Shown piece after piece: positions 1 through 7,773 of a DNA stretch of 16,892 bases (the stretch's first letter is position 1; every line of letters starts with the position of its first letter). The notes beneath the pieces were generated by a model that saw only the letters and a list, made by a program, of their open reading frames with translations, was not told the origin of the DNA and searched no databases. The DNA is from Candidatus Omnitrophota bacterium (GTDB taxonomy: Bacteria > Omnitrophota > Gorgyraeia > JABMRG01). A program made the position numbers and the translations under genes. The stretch covers positions 1-16,892 of the forward strand of contig JABMRG010000172.1 in assembly GCA_013202935.1 (NCBI GenBank). Direction: 5' to 3'.

Positions 1-963
1 ATCATACTCATCCTTAATCTCGCCTACTATCTCCTCGAGCACATCCTCAAGCGTAACCATACCTGATGTTCCACCAAATTCATCGAGTATAACCGCTATA
101 TAGACTTTCTCTGATTGAAATTTTACTAAAAGATCATCTATGCGCTCTGTCTCAGGTACATATAGAGGCTTCTTGATAAGGTCTTGGAAATTATCCTTCT
201 GGCTTAGCATAAACTCTTTTGTATATACCACGCCAATTATATGGTCCATATCCTTTTCATATATAGGTATCTTGGTGTGTTTGGACTTTTTCATTATGCT
301 TATGAGCTCACCTGCGGTAGCAGTATTCTTACAGCCTACTATATCAACTCTGGGTGTCATCACCTCATCTACACTTATCTCACCAAGGTCGAATATGGAG
401 TGTATCATCTCTTCCTCTTCCTCATCGATAATACCTTCGCGTTTGCTTATTGTCATAAGGGCCTTTAACTCATTCTCTGTAATATAAGGCTTTGTCTCTT
501 TTTTGATTGCGAAGATCGAAATAAAGACATCTGCTATTGTGCGCAATATGCGCCTTAGGGGCCATATGATCTTACCAAATATATGCAGCGGTTTCGCGCA
601 GAAGCTAGAGAAATTTTCAGGTTTTGAGATGGCATATGTCTTAGGGGTTACCTCTCCAAATACTAAAAGCAGGAATGTCATAAGGATGATTGATATTACA
701 ACGCCTTTTTCACCAAAGAGATATATGGCGATAACTGTCGCAATGCTCGTTGCTGTAATATTTACAAGCATATTACCTATAAGCAGCGTGGCAAGTGTGC
801 GGCGCGGTGATGAAAGTAAGGTAGTAATGGTTTCAGCTACATTTGGATTTTTGGAATGGATTCTTTTTCTCTGGAAGTTGGTAAGGGAAAAGAGGGCTGT
901 CTCAGAGCCTGAAAAAAAGGCTGAGAATATGAGCAGTACTGCTATTAAGAGAACGTGAAGCAT
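1..963 (-). CDS. CNNM/HlyC-CorC family membrane transporter, 3' end cut by the window edge
   Basis: I translated this frame by hand: 321 codons are open from the ATG at 961-963 to base 1 with no stop, so the C terminus lies outside. The N-terminal half is a CNNM (DUF21) membrane domain: helices at about 2-18, 57-82 and 87-104, with the family motifs SGSETAL (18-24) and GEVTPKTYA (103-111). A CBS pair follows from about residue 195, with VMTPRVDI (201-208) and DEFGGTSGMVTLEDVLEEI (294-312). The usual CorC_HlyC domain would follow the visible part. Family members are implicated in Mg2+/Co2+ efflux or Na+-coupled Mg2+ transport; older records call them hemolysin C, but toxin activity is not expected. 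The start is 5 bases after the corA stop with no obvious Shine-Dalgarno sequence, so it is probably coupled to corA translation. The corA neighbour supports a divalent-cation role. Confidence 0.93.
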   Translation of the reverse strand, partial: MLHVLLIAVLLIFSAFFSGSETALFSLTNFQRKRIHSKNPNVAETITTLLSSPRRTLATLLIGNMLVNITATSIATVIAIYLFGEKGVVISIILMTFLLLVFGEVTPKTYAISKPENFSSFCAKPLHIFGKIIWPLRRILRTIADVFISIFAIKKETKPYITENELKALMTISKREGIIDEEEEEMIHSIFDLGEISVDEVMTPRVDIVGCKNTATAGELISIMKKSKHTKIPIYEKDMDHIIGVVYTKEFMLSQKDNFQDLIKKPLYVPETERIDDLLVKFQSEKVYIAVILDEFGGTSGMVTLEDVLEEIVGEIKDEYD

Positions 964-968
964 TTATA

Positions 969-1940
969 TTAGAGCCATTTTTTACGTTTAAAGTAGAGCA
1001 GCATGACAGCCGCAATTAAAAGCATAAGGCCCATAGCTGCCGGGTATCCGTACCTGTTTGCAAGTTCAGGCATATGCCTAAAATTCATACCGTAGATACT
1101 TGCTATCAATGTCAAAGGCATTACTATCGTCGCTATAACCGTTAAGGTCTTCATTACCTCATTCGTCTTGTTTGATACAACAGAGTTATATGCCTCAAGC
1201 GCGCCTGTTATGATATCTCGTGAAGTACCTATGATATCATTTAGCCTTACAAGGTTGTCATATACATCCCTGAAGTATGCTACATGGGATGAGGTTATAA
1301 ACTCATAATTTCCCCTTATAAGCATATTTACTGTATCAGATTGAGGGGCTATAGTGCGGCGCAGGAACATTATCTCATTCTTTAGGTTGTATATTTTATT
1401 CAATGTATCCTTCTCAGGGTCTTTGAATATCTCATCACTAACATCATCTACCCTGTCATCAAACATATTGATAATAGGGAAGTAGTTATCGACCATCATA
1501 TCTATGATTGAGCAGAGCAAAAAATCCGCCCCTTTTTCCATTATCGGTGACTGCTTATTTATCTTCTCCTTGGTTGCTGCAACAGACTTTACATTTTCAC
1601 TATGGACCGTTACTAAGAAGTTTGCCCCAAGGCAGTAGTCGAGCTCAACAGTCTTTATCTCCTCTTCTTCATGCGGATGCAGTTCCATTGCGAACATATT
1701 TAAGAAAAGATAGTGCGGAAATATTTCTATCTTGGTGCGGGCATTTGGCATGATACAGTCTTCGACAGTCAGTGGGTGAAATTTAAAGGTATTTGTAAGA
1801 AGGTCAATATCAGTATCATCGGCTTCTTTGATATCAACCCACAATAGAGAATCTTTCTCATTTAAGACTTTTCTTATCTCCTCGACAGTGAGGCCTGCCT
1901 TTACCTTTTCGCCTTTTTTCCAATAGAATACTTCATGCAT
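969..1940 (-). CDS. corA: CorA-family divalent metal (Mg2+/Co2+) transporter
   Basis: A 323-residue protein of normal CorA length (about 316-330). The long cytoplasmic N-terminal domain is followed by two C-terminal membrane helices: TM1 about 262-282, then the signature YGMN at 283-286 with the short external loop FRHMPEL, then TM2 about 299-317, ending in a basic KRKKWL tail. The GMN motif forms the ion selectivity ring of the homopentameric CorA channel in the inner membrane, which imports Mg2+ and can pass Co2+ or Ni2+. The ATG lies 3 bases after the nadD stop, and a GGGGTGAG stretch just upstream can serve as ribosome binding site. It is part of the rplU-to-CNNM operon. Pairing with a CNNM-type gene downstream suggests a cation import/export pair. 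Confidence 0.97.
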   Translation of the reverse strand: MHEVFYWKKGEKVKAGLTVEEIRKVLNEKDSLLWVDIKEADDTDIDLLTNTFKFHPLTVEDCIMPNARTKIEIFPHYLFLNMFAMELHPHEEEEIKTVELDYCLGANFLVTVHSENVKSVAATKEKINKQSPIMEKGADFLLCSIIDMMVDNYFPIINMFDDRVDDVSDEIFKDPEKDTLNKIYNLKNEIMFLRRTIAPQSDTVNMLIRGNYEFITSSHVAYFRDVYDNLVRLNDIIGTSRDIITGALEAYNSVVSNKTNEVMKTLTVIATIVMPLTLIASIYGMNFRHMPELANRYGYPAAMGLMLLIAAVMLLYFKRKKWL

Positions 1941-1943
1941 AAC

Positions 1944-2522
1944 TCACCCCGCCTGTTTGTAGAGGTTATTCTTTGATATATATTCTTCAACTGCCTCAGG
2001 CACTAAGCCTGCTATAGGCTCCTGCCTTTTTACTCTTTCTCTTATCTTTGTCGACGATATATCAACGGGTAGCATATCTATTCTTTCTATACCTTCAGGC
2101 AGTGGTTCTTTTTCAAAACCAGGCCTGTTAAATACCACAAATCGGCATAGTTTTAAGAGTTTATCTATATCCTTCCATGTATCAAGGCCTCCTAGCATAT
2201 CCTGGCCTATTAAAAAAAATAGTTCCGCATCCTCTGCGCAAGAACCCTTTAAGAACTCGACCGTCTCAATAGAGTATGAGGTTTTATTCTTATCAATCTC
2301 ATAACGCGAGACTTCAACATTAGGGATATTGCTTATTGCAAGCTCAATCATCTTGAACCTATCTTCTGCGCTTGCAAGAGCTCCTTTAGGCTTGTGCGGG
2401 GGAATCTGCACAGGCATAAATATTATTCTTTCAAGCCCAAGCTGCTTTTTTGCTTCTTCTACTACTTTAATATGCCCATTGTGAACAGGGTTGAATGTTC
2501 CGCCAAGTATCCCTATGCGCAT
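1944..2522 (-). CDS. nadD: Nicotinate-nucleotide adenylyltransferase
   Basis: A 192-residue enzyme of typical NadD length. It transfers AMP from ATP to nicotinate mononucleotide to form deamido-NAD in cytosolic NAD synthesis. The nucleotidyltransferase signature GGTFNPVHNGH is at 7-17 (Asn replaces the more common Asp after Phe, a known variant). FLIGQDM at 103-109 corresponds to the family FIIGADM element, and ISSTKIRERV at 155-164 is the C-terminal ATP-binding signature. The start is 5 bases after the proA stop (TAG). The order obgE-proB-proA-nadD is found in many bacteria and is often followed by rsfS (ribosome silencing factor). Here rsfS is absent and corA follows directly. Confidence 0.96.
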   Translation of the reverse strand: MRIGILGGTFNPVHNGHIKVVEEAKKQLGLERIIFMPVQIPPHKPKGALASAEDRFKMIELAISNIPNVEVSRYEIDKNKTSYSIETVEFLKGSCAEDAELFFLIGQDMLGGLDTWKDIDKLLKLCRFVVFNRPGFEKEPLPEGIERIDMLPVDISSTKIRERVKRQEPIAGLVPEAVEEYISKNNLYKQAG

Positions 2523-2527
2523 AATGC

Positions 2528-3784
2528 CTACTTTCGTATCTGGCCGTCACCAAATACAATATACTTATAGCTTGTAAGCTCTTCAAGTGCCATCGGCCCG
2601 CGCGCATGTATCTTGTCTGTGCTTATGCCGATCTCAGCACCAAAACCAAACTGGAATCCGTCGGTAAAGCGTGTTGAGGCATTTGAGTAGACACATGAGG
2701 AGTCGACCTCTTTTAAGAACTTAAGCGCTCTTTGAAAATCCTCTGTTACAATAGTATCAGAGTGATTTGAACCATATTCTGCTATATGTGCTATCGCTTC
2801 ATCTATACCATCTACTACTCTTACGGCAAGGATTAGGTCTAAGAACTCCTCATACCAGTCAGACTCTTTTGCCAGCTTTATACCTTTTACTAAAGCTCTG
2901 GTGGCTTTACAGCCTCTTATCTCAACACCTTGGGCTTTGAGCTTGCCTATAACCAAAGGCATAAATTCCTTTGCAATTTTCTTATCCACCAGGAGAGTCT
3001 CCATAGCATTACATACGCCAGGACGCTGGACTTTGGCATTTATACATATATTAAGGGCTTTCTTTATGTCAGCCTCTCTATCGACATAGACGTGGCAGAC
3101 GCCCTTATAATGCTTTATTACAGGTATACGTGATTCTTTAGCAACCATTCTTATAAGGCCTTCGCCGCCTCTTGGAATGATAAGGTCAAGGTACTCATCC
3201 ATCTTTAAAAGGCACGAGACAGATTTTCTGTCAGTTGATGCGACCATGCCGATAGCCTCTTTGGGCAGGCCCTGATTCTTTAAGCAATTACGAAGTATCT
3301 TGTAAATAGCTATATTGGAATTTATAGACTCGCTTCCGCCTTTTAATATTACAGCATTTCCACTCTTTATGCAGAGGCTAGCGCAATCGGCTGTTACGTT
3401 AGGACGGGACTCATATATTATACCTATAACGCCTATAGCAACTCTCATCTTACCTATAACAAGGCCGTTCGGCCTTTTCCACATCTTATCTATAGCACCG
3501 CAAGGGTCTTCTAAGCTGGCAACCGCCTTGACTGAGTCTGCCATCTCCTTTATGCGCTCCTTGTCAAGTGTGAGCCTGTCTATCATGGCCTTTGAAAGTT
3601 TAAGCTTACGTGCATGAGCGAGGTCCTTCTTATTCTCTCTTATGATTGTGCTGGACTTTTGCTTTAGCTCTTTTGACATGGAAAGGAGAGCCTTATTCTT
3701 TATCTCAGTAGAGGACTTTGCCAGTACCTTAGAGGCTTCTTTTGCTTCTTTTGATATTTTTTCTATCTCATTTTTAAGTCTCAT
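2528..3784 (-). CDS. proA: Gamma-glutamyl phosphate reductase
   Basis: A 418-residue aldehyde-dehydrogenase-fold enzyme of standard ProA length. It uses NADPH to reduce gamma-glutamyl phosphate to glutamate-5-semialdehyde, the second step of proline synthesis. The catalytic cysteine is C258 in VQRPGVCNAMETLL (252-265). Other family marks are IGVIGIIYESRPNVTAD (117-133), the cofactor-binding KSGNAVILKGG (140-150) and the C-terminal HARGPMALEELTSYKY (393-408). The start ATG overlaps the proB stop in an ATGA arrangement, consistent with translational coupling and equimolar production with the kinase, whose unstable acyl-phosphate product it consumes. Confidence 0.98.
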   Translation of the reverse strand: MRLKNEIEKISKEAKEASKVLAKSSTEIKNKALLSMSKELKQKSSTIIRENKKDLAHARKLKLSKAMIDRLTLDKERIKEMADSVKAVASLEDPCGAIDKMWKRPNGLVIGKMRVAIGVIGIIYESRPNVTADCASLCIKSGNAVILKGGSESINSNIAIYKILRNCLKNQGLPKEAIGMVASTDRKSVSCLLKMDEYLDLIIPRGGEGLIRMVAKESRIPVIKHYKGVCHVYVDREADIKKALNICINAKVQRPGVCNAMETLLVDKKIAKEFMPLVIGKLKAQGVEIRGCKATRALVKGIKLAKESDWYEEFLDLILAVRVVDGIDEAIAHIAEYGSNHSDTIVTEDFQRALKFLKEVDSSCVYSNASTRFTDGFQFGFGAEIGISTDKIHARGPMALEELTSYKYIVFGDGQIRK

Positions 3785-4566
3785 CTTATGCCTTTTTTCC
3801 TCGATCTTGCAGCAAGAAATGTAGTTCCTAAGGCTTGCTTTTTATGCAGCTTTAAGAGAATATCCTTAGTCCTGCCATTTGCAATTATGCACTTTATACC
3901 TGAACGCGTTGCGATCTTTGCGGCCTGAATCTTGCTTACCATGCCGCCTCTGCCTAGTTTGCTTTTTGAAGGCCGTGCCATATTTTCGATATCACGGTTA
4001 ATATGCTTTACTATGCTTATTGCTTTTTTACCCTTTGCTTCATAAAGCCCGTCGACATCCGTAAGTATGATAAGGGTATGCGCTCCCACAAATCTTGCCA
4101 CCATCGCAGAGAGCTTATCATTATCACCAAACTTTATCTCCTCTATCGCTATTGTGTCATTCTCATTGATAATAGGTACAGCATTAAAATCATTCAAGAG
4201 GCTCATTATCGTATGTTTTGCCATAAGCACTCTCTTTTTGCTGGCAAAGTCCTCCCTTGTAAGCAGTATCTGGGCTGCGTGTTTGCCCTGCTTACTGAAA
4301 TTCTGCTCATAGAGCCTCATAAGCTTACCCTGGCCTATGGCTGCACATGCCTGCAGTTTGTTAAGATTGCTAGGGCGTTTAGATATCCCTATAGCTTCTA
4401 CGCCTGCGCCTATTGCTCCTGATGATACAAGAATTATTTTTTGTCCTAGTTTTTTTAGTTTACATATCTGGGCTGTCAGTGAGGCTATACGGCCAGAATC
4501 GAGCCTGCCTGAGCCTTTGCTCAATATGGCAGTGCCAACCTTTACAACCATTATTCCCTTTTTCAT
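3781..4566 (-). CDS. proB: Glutamate 5-kinase, short form without PUA domain
   Basis: A 261-residue amino acid kinase that phosphorylates glutamate with ATP, the committed step of proline synthesis. Visible family motifs are VVKVGTAIL (7-15), VSSGAIGAG (47-55), NENDT (134-138), FGDND (146-150), LTDVDGLY (168-175) and GRGGMVSKIQAAKIA (205-219). The protein ends right after the kinase fold with a basic SRKKGIR tail. The E. coli enzyme is about 367 residues because of an added C-terminal PUA domain, which is missing here. Short PUA-less ProB proteins are known in other lineages, so I do not read this as a truncation. A GGAG element upstream of the ATG is a usable ribosome binding site. The stop overlaps the proA start. 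Confidence 0.97.
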   Translation of the reverse strand: MKKGIMVVKVGTAILSKGSGRLDSGRIASLTAQICKLKKLGQKIILVSSGAIGAGVEAIGISKRPSNLNKLQACAAIGQGKLMRLYEQNFSKQGKHAAQILLTREDFASKKRVLMAKHTIMSLLNDFNAVPIINENDTIAIEEIKFGDNDKLSAMVARFVGAHTLIILTDVDGLYEAKGKKAISIVKHINRDIENMARPSKSKLGRGGMVSKIQAAKIATRSGIKCIIANGRTKDILLKLHKKQALGTTFLAARSRKKGIR

Positions 4567-4572
4567 TCTTCT

Positions 4573-5529
4573 CTACTCCAAGCTGGCACAAAGCAGTTTA
4601 ACTAGCTCTTTTATGCCAGTGCCATCCTTTGCTGATATTGCTATTATGTCTTTCTTCAGTTTGCCAGAGACAATCTCAAAATTCTTCCCGGCACCTTCAA
4701 TGTCTATCTTATTACCTACAACTATCTGTTTCTTTTTGCCTAATCTTTTATTATAAGACCTGAGTTCCTTGTTTATCTTTGTATAGTCGGATAAGATCTC
4801 TTCCGGCTTTTCCCTTGAAAGATCAAGGAGGTGTACATAGAGCTTTGTTCTTTCCGCGTGCCTTAAGAACTTATCTCCTAAACCTTTTCCTCTGTGGGCA
4901 CCTTCGATAAGCCCTGGTATCTCCACTATCTTAAATGTTGAATTACCGTCCTCAACAACCCCAAGGACAGGGTTCTTTGTAGTAAAAGGAAAGCCCGCTA
5001 TCTTCGGATGTGCCTTTGAGATGCGGGAGATAAGAGTGGACTTGCCTGCGTTAGGAAAACCTATTATACCAATATCAGCTATGAGCTTTAGCTCTAAGAA
5101 AAGTTCCTTCTCCTCGCCCTCTTCACCAACAGTAGCGGGTTTTCGGCTCCTGTTTCCTTTTCCGCCGTTGCCACCCTTGGCAAAAACAAACTCATCACCT
5201 GCTTCTACCAGGTCTTTAAGGAGCCGCTTGTCCTTAAAATCATAGATGAGCGTTCCGCAAGGCACCTTGACTATCATGTCATCACCGTTTCTGCCGCGTT
5301 TTTGATTTGAGCTACCGTGTTTTCCGTTCTTAGCCCTAAGTAGTTGGCGGTACTTAAAATCAAGAAGGGTGTGTACATCTGTACTCACCCTTGCTATTAT
5401 ACTACCGCCGTTTCCGCCGTCTCCGCCGTCAGGGGTGCCTTTTCTATTGAGCTTATCACGGTAGAAACTATCTACACCCTTGCCGCCACTGCCGGCTTTA
5501 ACAGTTATCTTGGCAGTATCAATGAACAT
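4573..5529 (-). CDS. obgE: Obg/CgtA family ribosome-associated GTPase, no C-terminal OCT domain
   Basis: A 318-residue Obg GTPase that acts in large-subunit maturation and stress signalling. The glycine-rich Obg domain covers about 2-152 (GSGGKG 13-18, PDGGDGGNGG 33-42, KGGNGGKGNRS 118-128). The G domain covers about 153-318: G1 GFPNAGKST (157-165), G2 PFTT (181-184), G3 EIPGLIEGA (203-211), G4 NKID (273-276) and G5 ISAKDGTGI (298-306). In G3 the usual Asp (DIPG) is Glu, encoded by an unambiguous GAG. The variable C-terminal OCT domain of some Obg proteins is absent. The ATG is 9 bases after the rpmA stop and lacks a visible Shine-Dalgarno sequence. Position beside rplU and rpmA is the classical Obg context. 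Confidence 0.97.
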   Translation of the reverse strand: MFIDTAKITVKAGSGGKGVDSFYRDKLNRKGTPDGGDGGNGGSIIARVSTDVHTLLDFKYRQLLRAKNGKHGSSNQKRGRNGDDMIVKVPCGTLIYDFKDKRLLKDLVEAGDEFVFAKGGNGGKGNRSRKPATVGEEGEEKELFLELKLIADIGIIGFPNAGKSTLISRISKAHPKIAGFPFTTKNPVLGVVEDGNSTFKIVEIPGLIEGAHRGKGLGDKFLRHAERTKLYVHLLDLSREKPEEILSDYTKINKELRSYNKRLGKKKQIVVGNKIDIEGAGKNFEIVSGKLKKDIIAISAKDGTGIKELVKLLCASLE

Positions 5530-5538
5530 AATATGTTT

Positions 5539-5778
5539 TTATGCGGCTATTACATCTACCCGCTTGTTCCCAAATTTGATTGTACCGCTTACCTTTGCAA
5601 ACAAGGTATCGTCTTTTCCAATGCCTACATTTGTACCGGGTCTGAATTTCGTGCCACGCTGGCGCACTATTATGCTTCCCGCTGTTACAACCTGTCCGCC
5701 ATAAGCCTTTACTCCAAGCCGCTGGGATGCGCTATCTCTGCCATTACGCGTTGAACCTTGTGATTTGGTATGTGCCAT
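5539..5778 (-). CDS. rpmA: 50S ribosomal protein L27
   Basis: A 79-residue L27 of typical length. The N terminus MAHTKSQGSTRNGRDS and the core RLGVKAYGGQVVTAGSIIVRQRG are diagnostic. The flexible N-terminal arm of L27 reaches the peptidyl transferase centre and helps position tRNA. The protein begins directly at the mature form, without the cleavable N-terminal extension seen in Firmicutes. This agrees with the absence of the Prp protease gene that often sits between rplU and rpmA in those bacteria. An AGGAG element lies 6 bases from the ATG. Separated from rplU by 13 bases, so the two are surely co-transcribed. Confidence 0.98.
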   Translation of the reverse strand: MAHTKSQGSTRNGRDSASQRLGVKAYGGQVVTAGSIIVRQRGTKFRPGTNVGIGKDDTLFAKVSGTIKFGNKRVDVIAA

Positions 5779-5791
5779 TTTGGTCTCCTAT

Positions 5792-6100
5792 TTACGTCGT
5801 CTTTACTTCTTTTACTTTTACTCGTGTTAATAGGTCACGATGGCCTATATTGCGGTGATAGCTTTTTCTCTTCTTGAACTTAAAAGAGTACTTCTTTTCA
5901 CCTTTTATGTCTCCTACAATATCGCAGACCACCTTAACTCCTTTTACATACGGGGTACCTATATTTACATCCTTACCAGATATTGTCATAAGTACCTTAT
6001 CAAGCAATACTTCTTTCTTCTTCTCTATACGTGGTATATCCAGGGTATCGCCTGCTGTAATCTTGTGCTGTCTTGACGCAACTTCAACTATTGCAAACAT
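5792..6100 (-). CDS. rplU: 50S ribosomal protein L21
   Basis: A 102-residue L21 starting MFAIVEVASRQHKI, matching the usual MYAIIETGGKQYKV start of the family. The C-terminal rRNA-binding segment has FKFKKRKSYHRNIGHRD (73-89). L21 binds 23S rRNA domain I and helps assemble the 50S subunit. The frame stays open upstream to 6223, but the ATG at 6098-6100 is the right start: homology begins there and GGAAGGAG (6111-6118) lies 10 bases before it. The upstream promoter at 6137-6165 would also be inside the coding region under the longer model. First gene of the operon running to the CNNM gene. Confidence 0.98.
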   Translation of the reverse strand: MFAIVEVASRQHKITAGDTLDIPRIEKKKEVLLDKVLMTISGKDVNIGTPYVKGVKVVCDIVGDIKGEKKYSFKFKKRKSYHRNIGHRDLLTRVKVKEVKTT

Positions 6101-6250
6101 TTTGTATATACTCCTTCCCTTAAAAATTGGTCCATAAGTATAACATATATTATAGTAAATGGCAAGGGAAAAAGTGTGAGCGGGAAAAGTGTAATGGTCA
6201 CTGACGTAACCCTGTGAAATCAAAGGGGTTATAAGCTAGTGAAACGTTCC
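6101..6250 (-). promoter_or_regulatory. rng-rplU intergenic region: direct repeats and palindromes upstream of the promoter
   Basis: Besides the promoter, this gap holds two near-identical copies of GGGAAAAGTGT (plus-strand reading, 6166-6177 with one extra A, and 6182-6192) immediately upstream of the -35 box. It also holds the palindrome GTCACTGAC (6197-6205) and an inverted pair TAACCC/GGGTTA (6207-6212 and 6226-6231, 13-base loop). The inverted pair is not followed by a T-run on the minus strand, so I do not call it an intrinsic terminator. Read-through from rng into rplU remains possible. Confidence 0.4.
6137..6165 (-). promoter_or_regulatory. Sigma-70-type promoter for the rplU-rpmA-obgE operon
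   Basis: Read on the minus strand, TTGCCA (6160-6165) and TATACT (6137-6142) are separated by exactly 17 bases, and the -10 box is preceded by TGT, an extended -10. Predicted transcription start is near 6130, giving a leader of about 30 bases with the rplU ribosome binding site. The leader is too short for an L21 autoregulatory structure. Confidence 0.8.
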
Positions 6251-7765
6251 CTAAATGGATTTCATATCTACTTCTTCGATGTGAAGGGCATCGTTTGAGA
6301 CAACGGTGATGCGCTTTCTGAATATTTTTCTCAAAAGGTCCAGTGAATGAGCATCCTCATTTACAAGCCTCTGGGCAACACGGGGATGAACAATAAGCTC
6401 TACTCTCTGCCTTCTTGAGCGGTGGGTCTTAAGGAAGGTTTTTAGCTTTCGCAGGGCGATAATAACCATTGTAGAACCTGACTTTATCATACCCTTGCTA
6501 TTACAATAGGGGCATTCTTCGTAGGAGACGCTCTCTAAGCTCCTCCTTACCCTCTGTCTTGTCATCTCAACAATATCGAGTTCAGACATGGATACAATAT
6601 GCGTCCTTGCCTTATCTTTTACTAAGACTTTCCGCAATATGGAAAATACCTGATTACGGTGGCTCTGTAACTCCATGTCTATAAAATCTATCACAACAAT
6701 TCCGCCTATATCACGTAAACGGAGCTGCCTTCCAACTTCATCGGCTGCCTCAGAGTTAACCTTAAATATTGTATCTTCAAGATTCTTCTTACCTGTAAAA
6801 CGGCCTGAGTTTACATCTATAGCTATCATTCCTTCTGTCTGTTCTATCGTTATATGGCCACCACATTTTAGGTAAACCTTACGTTCAAAGAGCTTGTCTA
6901 TTTCTGTTTCAACCTTGTATTTTTCAAACAGGGGCATATGGTCTCTATGCAGAGATATCTTATTGCGAAGGGCGGGTGCTATCTTTGATGTAAAGTGTTT
7001 TACCTTTTTATACTCCTGGTTATCATCAACAACAACACTGGCAGTATCTTCTGTCACAAAGTCCCTTATAGTCTTTAAGGAAAGATCGAGTTCTTCAAAA
7101 ATTAGCGCTGGAGAGGGCCTTTTTTTGGCAATATCGGTTATTCTCTTGTAGGTCTCGATAAGGTATTTTGCATCCCGCAGCAGCTCTTTCTTATTCGCAC
7201 CTACTGCTACAGTTCTTACTACAAGCCCTATGTCTTTAGGGAGCTTCAGCTCACGAAGAATTGTCTTCAGCCTTGTTCTCTCTTCTTCATCCTTTATCTT
7301 TCGTGATACACCTACGCGTTTTGAGGTCGGCATAACAACCAGGTATCTTCCAGGAAGAGATATATGCGTGGTAAGCCGTGCTCCCTTCGTGCCTATCTCT
7401 TCTTTCTGTGCCTGCACCATTATATCCTGCCCCTTTTTAAGCATATCGCTTATCTTTACGTGTGCATCCTGATCTCTTCTGCGGGAAGGCTTATTGCCAT
7501 TTTCAGGAGATGAGAACTCATCATCCTCATCTATTATAGCAGGGGCTGTTATATCTGTTACATATAGAAAGCCGTTCTTTTCAAGCCCACACTCTATAAA
7601 GGCGGCGCCCATACCATTTAATACAGAGCTCACCTTTCCTTTATAAATATTTCCAGCTATGCGTTTTTGGGCTATTCTTTCAACAAAATACCACTCCAGT
7701 TTCTTAGAGCGTAGTATAGCAACTCTGCGTTCGCCTGCTTCTAGATTTATGAGTATCTCTTGCAT
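6251..7765 (-). CDS. rng: Ribonuclease E/G family endoribonuclease (RNase G-like)
   Basis: A 504-residue protein, close to RNase G length (about 489) and without the long disordered scaffold of RNase E. An N-terminal S1 RNA-binding domain (about 36-120) carries a charged insertion at 79-103. The catalytic core has AIDVNSG (315-321) and VIDFIDM (358-364), whose D317 and D360 correspond to the two magnesium-binding aspartates of E. coli RNase E. C418 and C421 in EECPYCNSKG form the zinc link that joins protomers. The enzyme cuts single-stranded AU-rich RNA and matures rRNA. It starts 8 bases after the DUF2344 stop. The order DUF2344-rng-rplU-rpmA occurs in many bacteria and supports a role in ribosome production. 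Confidence 0.96.
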   Translation of the reverse strand: MQEILINLEAGERRVAILRSKKLEWYFVERIAQKRIAGNIYKGKVSSVLNGMGAAFIECGLEKNGFLYVTDITAPAIIDEDDEFSSPENGNKPSRRRDQDAHVKISDMLKKGQDIMVQAQKEEIGTKGARLTTHISLPGRYLVVMPTSKRVGVSRKIKDEEERTRLKTILRELKLPKDIGLVVRTVAVGANKKELLRDAKYLIETYKRITDIAKKRPSPALIFEELDLSLKTIRDFVTEDTASVVVDDNQEYKKVKHFTSKIAPALRNKISLHRDHMPLFEKYKVETEIDKLFERKVYLKCGGHITIEQTEGMIAIDVNSGRFTGKKNLEDTIFKVNSEAADEVGRQLRLRDIGGIVVIDFIDMELQSHRNQVFSILRKVLVKDKARTHIVSMSELDIVEMTRQRVRRSLESVSYEECPYCNSKGMIKSGSTMVIIALRKLKTFLKTHRSRRQRVELIVHPRVAQRLVNEDAHSLDLLRKIFRKRITVVSNDALHIEEVDMKSI

Positions 7766-7773
7766 TTTAAATA

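Noticed and set aside
503..958. Plus-strand open frame of 151 codons (and others at 140-487 and 241-468)
   Set aside because: The minus strand here encodes a continuous CNNM/CorC protein with clear motifs; the plus-strand frames have no family resemblance and are shadows.
5792..6223. Longer L21 start giving 143 residues
   Set aside because: The extra 41 residues do not look like L21 and would contain the promoter; the ATG at 6100 has a good ribosome binding site and family-like N terminus.
6207..6231. Intrinsic terminator after rng
   Set aside because: The TAACCC/GGGTTA stem is short with a 13-base loop and no T-run follows on the minus strand.
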